From the NCBI GenBank assembly GCA_963422705.1, contig OY730443.1:992001-1056000 (forward strand): a stretch of 64,000 nucleotides of DNA, given 5' to 3'. Origin of the DNA: G963422705 sp963422705. GTDB lineage: Bacteria; Poribacteria; WGA-4E; WGA-3G. The stretch's first letter is position 1, and every line of letters starts with the position of its first letter. The notes beneath the pieces are model-generated. The model ran no database searches. It saw nothing but the letters and a program-made list of their open reading frames with translations, and was not told where the DNA came from. Of this stretch, positions 59,375 to 64,000 are shown one piece after another. Both the position numbers and the translations under genes were made by a program.

Positions 59375-60879
59375 TTCCTCCAAAAATTCGGCGAAAAGAG
59401 AATCAATACGGTATAGAGTTCCAAGCGGCCCAGTAACATACAAAAGGAGAGAATAAACTTCCCAGCCGTATGAATATGCGCGTAGTTATCCGTAGGCCCA
59501 ACGGTACCGAGGCCAGGGCCAATATTCCCCATCGTTGCAATAGTACACCCGGCAGCACTGACGATGTCCATCCCCAAAGTTGCCATGATGCATGTGACAA
59601 TCGCAAAAATTCCAATAAAAAAGAAAAAAAAGCCGAGAATATTTGTCATCACCTCAGACGGAACTACCTTTTCATTGACACGGATAGGAAGAACAGCATG
59701 GGGGAATATAAGACGTTTGATTTCAGCCCCGCTCTGTTTAATGAGTAAAAGAAACCGTATTTGCTTCATGCCGCCACTGGTTGAACCCGCACATCCGCCG
59801 TAGAACATCAGCGTGACAAGGAGGAATTGGGAGAGCGCAGGCCATTTTTCAAAATCTGCCGTCCCATATCCTGTCGTTGTGATAATAGAAAGGACTTGAA
59901 ACGTAGTATGCCGTAAGGAGGGCCACATTGAATCGTAAGGAATTTGCCCTTCATGATTCTGAAATTGAACCGTATTCCACGAGATTACGACAATGCTAAT
60001 AAGGATGACAGTACAATAGAAACGGAACTCAGTATCGCGGAAATATGCCGTGAAATCGCCCCGAAAAAAAGAGAAGTGAAGTGCAAAATTGGTGCCGGCG
60101 ATGAACATAAAAAAGCAGGTAACTAAGTCAATGTAGACGCTATCGTAATGCGCGATGCTCAGGTTTTTTGTCGAAAAACCACCGGTTGCCATCGTCCCAA
60201 AGGTATGACACAATGCATCAAAAAAAGACATGCCACTAAGCATGAGGCATACGGTTTCAGCAATGGAAACGAGGACATAAACACCCCAAAGTAGTTTCGC
60301 TGTTTGGGTAATACGAGGGGTGAGCCTGTCTGTCTGCGGGCCTGGCGCCTCTGCTCGAAACAACTGCATCCCACCAACCCCCAACATCGGTAGAATTGCT
60401 ACTGCGAAGACAACAATTCCCATCCCACCGAGCCAATGCGAGAAACTCCTCCAGAATAGGATAGCATGAGAAAGATTTTCAATTTGCGTTAAGACAGTAG
60501 CCCCTGTGGTTGAAAATCCGGACATGGATTCAAAATAGCAGAATGAGAATTCTGTCCAGCTAGAACGCCCTTCCGCTTCAAAGACATCTGCTAACATGTA
60601 AGGAAACGCACCGAAAAGGGCTAACGTTATCCAGCCTAATGTAACAACGGCGAAACTCTCGCGAATGCCAAGTTCTTCGTTTCGTCTTCTAATACCGAAG
60701 CGAAGGACGAGTCCAACGATGAGGGGGATTACAGCAGAGATAACAAACGGGCTCAAATCGGTTTGAGCTTCACCGTTTCCTACGTGATAGTAGAGCGCTA
60801 CACCTATAGGAAGTAGCATACTCCCCGCGAGGCAAATTAATAAATTGCCGAGGGTGAAAAAAATTAGTCGCCGACTCAT
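59371..60879 (-). CDS. trkH: Trk-type potassium uptake channel subunit TrkH
   Basis: The 502-residue membrane protein has four pore loops: MSGFSTTGATVL, MATGGFSTKNLS, TTTGYGTADFEKW and TMGNIGPGLGTVGP, each with the selectivity-filter Gly. The GGMGIVVFAVAILPMLGVGGMQLFRAEAPGP segment is typical of TrkH. It imports K+ with gating by TrkA. The length is normal. It follows trkA by 42 bases, and both are on the same strand. Confidence 0.96.
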   Translation of the reverse strand: MSRRLIFFTLGNLLICLAGSMLLPIGVALYYHVGNGEAQTDLSPFVISAVIPLIVGLVLRFGIRRRNEELGIRESFAVVTLGWITLALFGAFPYMLADVFEAEGRSSWTEFSFCYFESMSGFSTTGATVLTQIENLSHAILFWRSFSHWLGGMGIVVFAVAILPMLGVGGMQLFRAEAPGPQTDRLTPRITQTAKLLWGVYVLVSIAETVCLMLSGMSFFDALCHTFGTMATGGFSTKNLSIAHYDSVYIDLVTCFFMFIAGTNFALHFSFFRGDFTAYFRDTEFRFYCTVILISIVVISWNTVQFQNHEGQIPYDSMWPSLRHTTFQVLSIITTTGYGTADFEKWPALSQFLLVTLMFYGGCAGSTSGGMKQIRFLLLIKQSGAEIKRLIFPHAVLPIRVNEKVVPSEVMTNILGFFFFFIGIFAIVTCIMATLGMDIVSAAGCTIATMGNIGPGLGTVGPTDNYAHIHTAGKFILSFCMLLGRLELYTVLILFSPNFWRK

Positions 60880-60921
60880 ATTTTTCTTGTGCCAATGCGG
60901 AAGTTAATTCTTGAGATACGG

Positions 60922-62310
60922 CTAGCTTCTACGCTTCGCAAACAAATCTTCTATTATAGGAATGGCATCCGGCATACAAAATACGATAACCCTGTCTGCC
61001 GGTTGTAGGACGGTTTGCCCATTCGGAATAATAAGTTTACTACGGCGAATCACAGCACCGATAAAGGCATCTGGCGGAAATTTGGTTTTGAAGGAAACCA
61101 AAGTTTTGTGAACAATTTTCGCGTTAACACCCGCAACAATTTCAATCACTTCCGCTTCTATTTCCCGGAGGGAGGCAACAGAGACAATATGTCCTCGTCG
61201 AATGAGTCGTAGGATATTGCTGACAACGGAAAGGTGTCTGCTGACAACACCATCAAGACGCGGAATACCTGTAAGCAGTGGAAGATAGCGAGGCTGTTGG
61301 ATTAGGGCAAGGGCGCGTTGTGCGCCGTTCTCCTTTGCAGTCATGCACGCCATAATGTCATTTTCATCATCACCGGTGACAGCGACAAAGCCGTTTACAT
61401 CGATAACCCCGGCTTCTTCTAGCAGCCGAAATTGGAGGTAGTTGCCGTGTAATACGGTAGTGCGTCTCAAATGTTGTGATGCCAATTCCGCTTTGATAGG
61501 GTCCGCTTCAATTAACTTCACATCGGTAGCATTTTCTTCTAATTCACGCGCGAGTTGTACGCCAATTGTACTACCCCCTACAATGATTACACGCTCAAGA
61601 CGTTGCGTAAACAAGATGCCGCTCATGCGGAACAACTGTTCAACAGCAATCCTACTGCCGATAACAAAGACGTCATCACCTTGTTGCAAGACATCTTTGC
61701 CCTTAGGGATGATAATGTTCCGCGATGAAATCCGCTGTGTTGTTCGCCGGCTAATCGCGGCAAAACGGATATCAGTTAATAACCCATTTTCACCTAACTC
61801 CTCGAGAGACTTACCAATAAAAGGATTCGACTTCTTAACACGAAAGGAGACGAGTTGAACGTCGCCGTCCTCGAATTCAGCGATTTCCCGGGCTTCAGGC
61901 ATTTTCAGCAAGCGAAGAAATTCAGCGACACACAGTTCCTCCGGGTTCACCAACAGATCTATTTCGAAATCCTGAGGTGTGAGCCCACTCTCTGATGAGA
62001 AATAGTCCGGATTTGAAACGCGGGCGACTTTAATCTCCACGTTGTACCTCGCCGCGATTTGACAAGCGAGTATGTTAATTTCATCCTTGTTAGTAACAGC
62101 GATGAGGATATCTGCTTCATCAATACCCGATGCTTTAAGCAGGTACGGAGAAGAACCGGAGCCACGAAGAGAAAGTAAATCTAATTGCTCATCTACTCGA
62201 TGGCACGCTTCCTCAGATTCATCAATCAAAACGACATCGTTACCTTGAAGTATTAGGAGCTTTGCGATATGAAAACCGACTTCTCCTGCCCCGATGATTA
62301 TTGCTTTCAT
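60922..62310 (-). CDS. trkA: Trk potassium transport regulatory protein TrkA
   Basis: The 462-residue cytosolic protein has two tandem RCK units. The first opens MKAIIIGAGEVGFHIAKLL with a Rossmann Gly pattern and has VLIDESEEACHRVDEQ. The second opens RVIIVGGSTIGVQLARELE with VKLIEADPIKAELASQ. Each is followed by a TrkA_C domain (for example FIGKSLEELG and FIGAVIRRSKLIIPNGQTVLQPADRVIVF). It binds nucleotides and gates TrkH. Confidence 0.95.
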   Translation of the reverse strand: MKAIIIGAGEVGFHIAKLLILQGNDVVLIDESEEACHRVDEQLDLLSLRGSGSSPYLLKASGIDEADILIAVTNKDEINILACQIAARYNVEIKVARVSNPDYFSSESGLTPQDFEIDLLVNPEELCVAEFLRLLKMPEAREIAEFEDGDVQLVSFRVKKSNPFIGKSLEELGENGLLTDIRFAAISRRTTQRISSRNIIIPKGKDVLQQGDDVFVIGSRIAVEQLFRMSGILFTQRLERVIIVGGSTIGVQLARELEENATDVKLIEADPIKAELASQHLRRTTVLHGNYLQFRLLEEAGVIDVNGFVAVTGDDENDIMACMTAKENGAQRALALIQQPRYLPLLTGIPRLDGVVSRHLSVVSNILRLIRRGHIVSVASLREIEAEVIEIVAGVNAKIVHKTLVSFKTKFPPDAFIGAVIRRSKLIIPNGQTVLQPADRVIVFCMPDAIPIIEDLFAKRRS

Positions 62311-62363
62311 TTTCTGTTATACCAATACCAAATTAACCATTGCTAGTTCAGTCCAATATGCCA

Positions 62364-62398
62364 GCGGTTTTAACGGCTATGCCCGCGATTTTAACGGC
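62364..62398. repeat. Two 14-bp direct repeats upstream of trkA
   Basis: GCGGTTTTAACGGC (62364-62377) recurs as GCGATTTTAACGGC (62385-62398) with a 21-base period, in the 90 bases between the gcvP stop and the trkA start. The spacing of two helical turns could suit a regulator bound to one face of the DNA, but no other support is seen. Confidence 0.4.
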
Positions 62399-62400
62399 AC

Positions 62401-64000
62401 TCAGAAAGCGTATTCATGAAGCGGTGGACAGCTACAAACAAGATTCCTATCTCCGTGAACTTCATTAATACGCGCGACAGCAGGCCAAAATTTATGCTCC
62501 CGCACCCAGGAGGCAGGAAACGCAGCGGCTTCGCGTGTGTAAGGATGATGCCAGTCTGTCTGGGTGACAGCTTCTATGGTGTGTGGCGCGTTTTTGAGAA
62601 CATTGTCTTGCGAATCCGCAACCCCCGTCTCAATATCAGCTATCTCTTGCCGTATCGAAATCAGGGCAGCACAGAAACGTTCCAACTCCGTTTTTGATTC
62701 GCTCTCTGTCGGTTCTATCATCATTGTTCCAAGAACTGGCCAAGATACAGTAGGCGCGTGGAATCCATAATCCATCAGACGTTTCGCCACGTCACTGACA
62801 TCTACGCCTGCTGTTTTCTTAAAGGCACGCATATCAATAATGCATTCGTGAGCAACCCTCCCATTATTTCCTTTATAAAGGATAGGATAGTATGATGCCA
62901 GACGAGTGGCAAGGTAATTCGCATTGAGAATTGCTACCTCTGTTGCAGATTTCAACCCTACCGCGCCCATCATAGCGATATATGTCCAAGAAATTGGGAG
63001 AATACTAGAGCTCCCCCAAGGGGCTGCCGATACGGGGCCGATACCTTGAGTGCTATCTCCTACCGAAATAATGGGATGCGTCGGCAAAAACGGCTTGAGG
63101 TGCGCAGCGACACCAATAGGGCCCATTCCGGGCCCGCCGCCCCCATGGGGAATGCAGAACGTTTTGTGAAGGTTGAGATGACAGACATCGGTTCCAATAT
63201 CCGCCGGACGACTCAATCCCACTAGCGCGTTAAGATTAGCACCATCCATGTATACCTGCCCGCCCGCTTGGTGAACAATATCGCATGTCACGCGAATCTG
63301 CCTTTCAAACACACCGTGTGTGGAAGGATAAGTAATCATCGCAGCCGCAAGCGTTTCGCGATACGTCTCCGCTTTCTGACGTAAATCAGATAAGTCGATA
63401 TCTCCATCTGCATCACATGCAACCACGACAACCTTCATCCCCGCCATTACCGCGCTCGCCGGATTTGTGCCATGGGCAGATGTCGGAATTAAACAGACGT
63501 TTCGCCGTTCTTCATTTCGGCTCTGGTGGTACTTTCGGATAACTAATAGCCCGGCATATTCGCCTTGCGAACCCGCATTCGGTTGTAACGAGATTGCGCT
63601 ATACCCGGTAAGCTCAGCTAACCACGTTTCTAGCTGTTCAAATAAGGCATGGTAACCTTTCGCCTGCTCACGAGGGGCGAACGGATGAAGCTCACTGAAT
63701 TTGGGCCATGTTAATGGCATCATCTCTGTTGTCGCATTAAGTTTCATCGTGCAAGAACCGAGAGGTATCATCGCATTGACGAGCGAAAGGTCTTTTGATT
63801 GGAGTTTGTGTATATACCGGAGCATCTCGGTTTCGGAATGATAACGGTTGAAAATAGGATGGGTTAAATAAGGCGTTTTTCGTTGTAGAGTGGCCGGAAT
63901 ATGATATTCCTTTTCTCTCACGTCACCGCAGCGTCCATCTATTGGCGGAGTCCTCTCAAAGATTTCAAGGAGTTCCTCAATCTCCGCAGCTGTCGTCGTT
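62401..64000 (-). CDS. gcvP: Glycine dehydrogenase (decarboxylating), C-terminal half, 5' end outside window
   Basis: The reading frame is open to the right edge, entering as TTTAAEIEELLEIFERTPP before the region RKTPYLTHPIFNRYHSETEMLRY, MIPLGSCTMKLNAT and CHLNLHKTFCIPHGGGGPGMG, where the Lys binds PLP. The junction segment is that of full-length, single-chain P-protein, so the GTG at 63921 is an internal codon and not a start. The product decarboxylates glycine and passes the aminomethyl group to the H-protein of the glycine cleavage system. The C-terminal PLHEYAF end is complete. Confidence 0.93.
   Translation of the reverse strand, partial: TTTAAEIEELLEIFERTPPIDGRCGDVREKEYHIPATLQRKTPYLTHPIFNRYHSETEMLRYIHKLQSKDLSLVNAMIPLGSCTMKLNATTEMMPLTWPKFSELHPFAPREQAKGYHALFEQLETWLAELTGYSAISLQPNAGSQGEYAGLLVIRKYHQSRNEERRNVCLIPTSAHGTNPASAVMAGMKVVVVACDADGDIDLSDLRQKAETYRETLAAAMITYPSTHGVFERQIRVTCDIVHQAGGQVYMDGANLNALVGLSRPADIGTDVCHLNLHKTFCIPHGGGGPGMGPIGVAAHLKPFLPTHPIISVGDSTQGIGPVSAAPWGSSSILPISWTYIAMMGAVGLKSATEVAILNANYLATRLASYYPILYKGNNGRVAHECIIDMRAFKKTAGVDVSDVAKRLMDYGFHAPTVSWPVLGTMMIEPTESESKTELERFCAALISIRQEIADIETGVADSQDNVLKNAPHTIEAVTQTDWHHPYTREAAAFPASWVREHKFWPAVARINEVHGDRNLVCSCPPLHEYAF

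Noticed and set aside
63919..63921. GTG as the start of a separate GcvPB-type subunit
   Set aside because: The frame remains open to the window edge and the upstream residues match full-length P-protein.

Overview
The window is bacterial chromosomal DNA with compact, mostly operonic genes. Its gene mix includes phytanoyl-CoA-dioxygenase (PhyH) paralogues, Gfo/Idh/MocA oxidoreductases, sugar-phosphate-isomerase barrels, a sulfatase-fold enzyme, DUF6807, DUF3179, LamG, and LRR plus dockerin secreted proteins. It also carries complete or near-complete respiratory operons. That mix resembles marine or sponge-associated lineages such as Candidatus Poribacteria. This assignment is an inference from gene content; no rRNA or tRNA gene was seen to test it.

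Region 1 (1-13366) is accessory metabolism. It holds the start of a family 9 glycosyltransferase reading off the left edge. Next comes a plus-strand run: a PEP-synthase/rifampicin-phosphotransferase-like enzyme behind a clear sigma70-type promoter, an anchored VWA protein, a sugar isomerase, a beta-propeller protein and a phosphatase/sulfatase-fold enzyme. A minus-strand set follows: phosphodiesterase, DUF6807, sugar isomerase, MFS transporter, an apparently orphan N6-adenine methyltransferase and an alpha/beta hydrolase.

Region 2 (13462-29818) holds a three-subunit xanthine-dehydrogenase-family molybdoenzyme operon whose large-subunit gene carries a one-base frameshift. It also has a Gfo/Idh/MocA gene preceded by a 49-residue small ORF under a near-consensus promoter, a PhyH-SDR pair, DUF3179, an LRR-dockerin protein with a truncated copy, an M42 peptidase, an aldo/keto reductase, LamG, a second PhyH, and relics of a third PhyH and of a formylglycine-generating-enzyme domain.

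Region 3 (29978-58398, all minus strand) is bioenergetic. The F1Fo-ATP synthase operon (atpZ-I-B-E-F-H-A-G-[DUF1992]-D-C) lies downstream of the complex I operon (nuoA-B-C-D-[VOC]-E-F-G-H-J-K-L-M-[NhaD-type antiporter]-N). nuoI is absent from the cluster. The c subunit keeps several residues used for Na+ binding in Na+-ATP synthases, and an antiporter gene sits inside the nuo operon, so Na+/H+ coupling deserves testing. Between the two operons lies an unrecognised two-gene module (A, a membrane-anchored exported protein; B, a secreted protein with His/Trp/Cys repeats). A 1.24-kb part of it is duplicated. The downstream copy of B is truncated, and its open frame runs through what looks like the atp promoter. 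This is the best candidate here for an undescribed system.

Region 4 (58724-64000) has pdxH, the potassium-uptake genes trkH and trkA, and a full-length-type gcvP reading in from the right edge.
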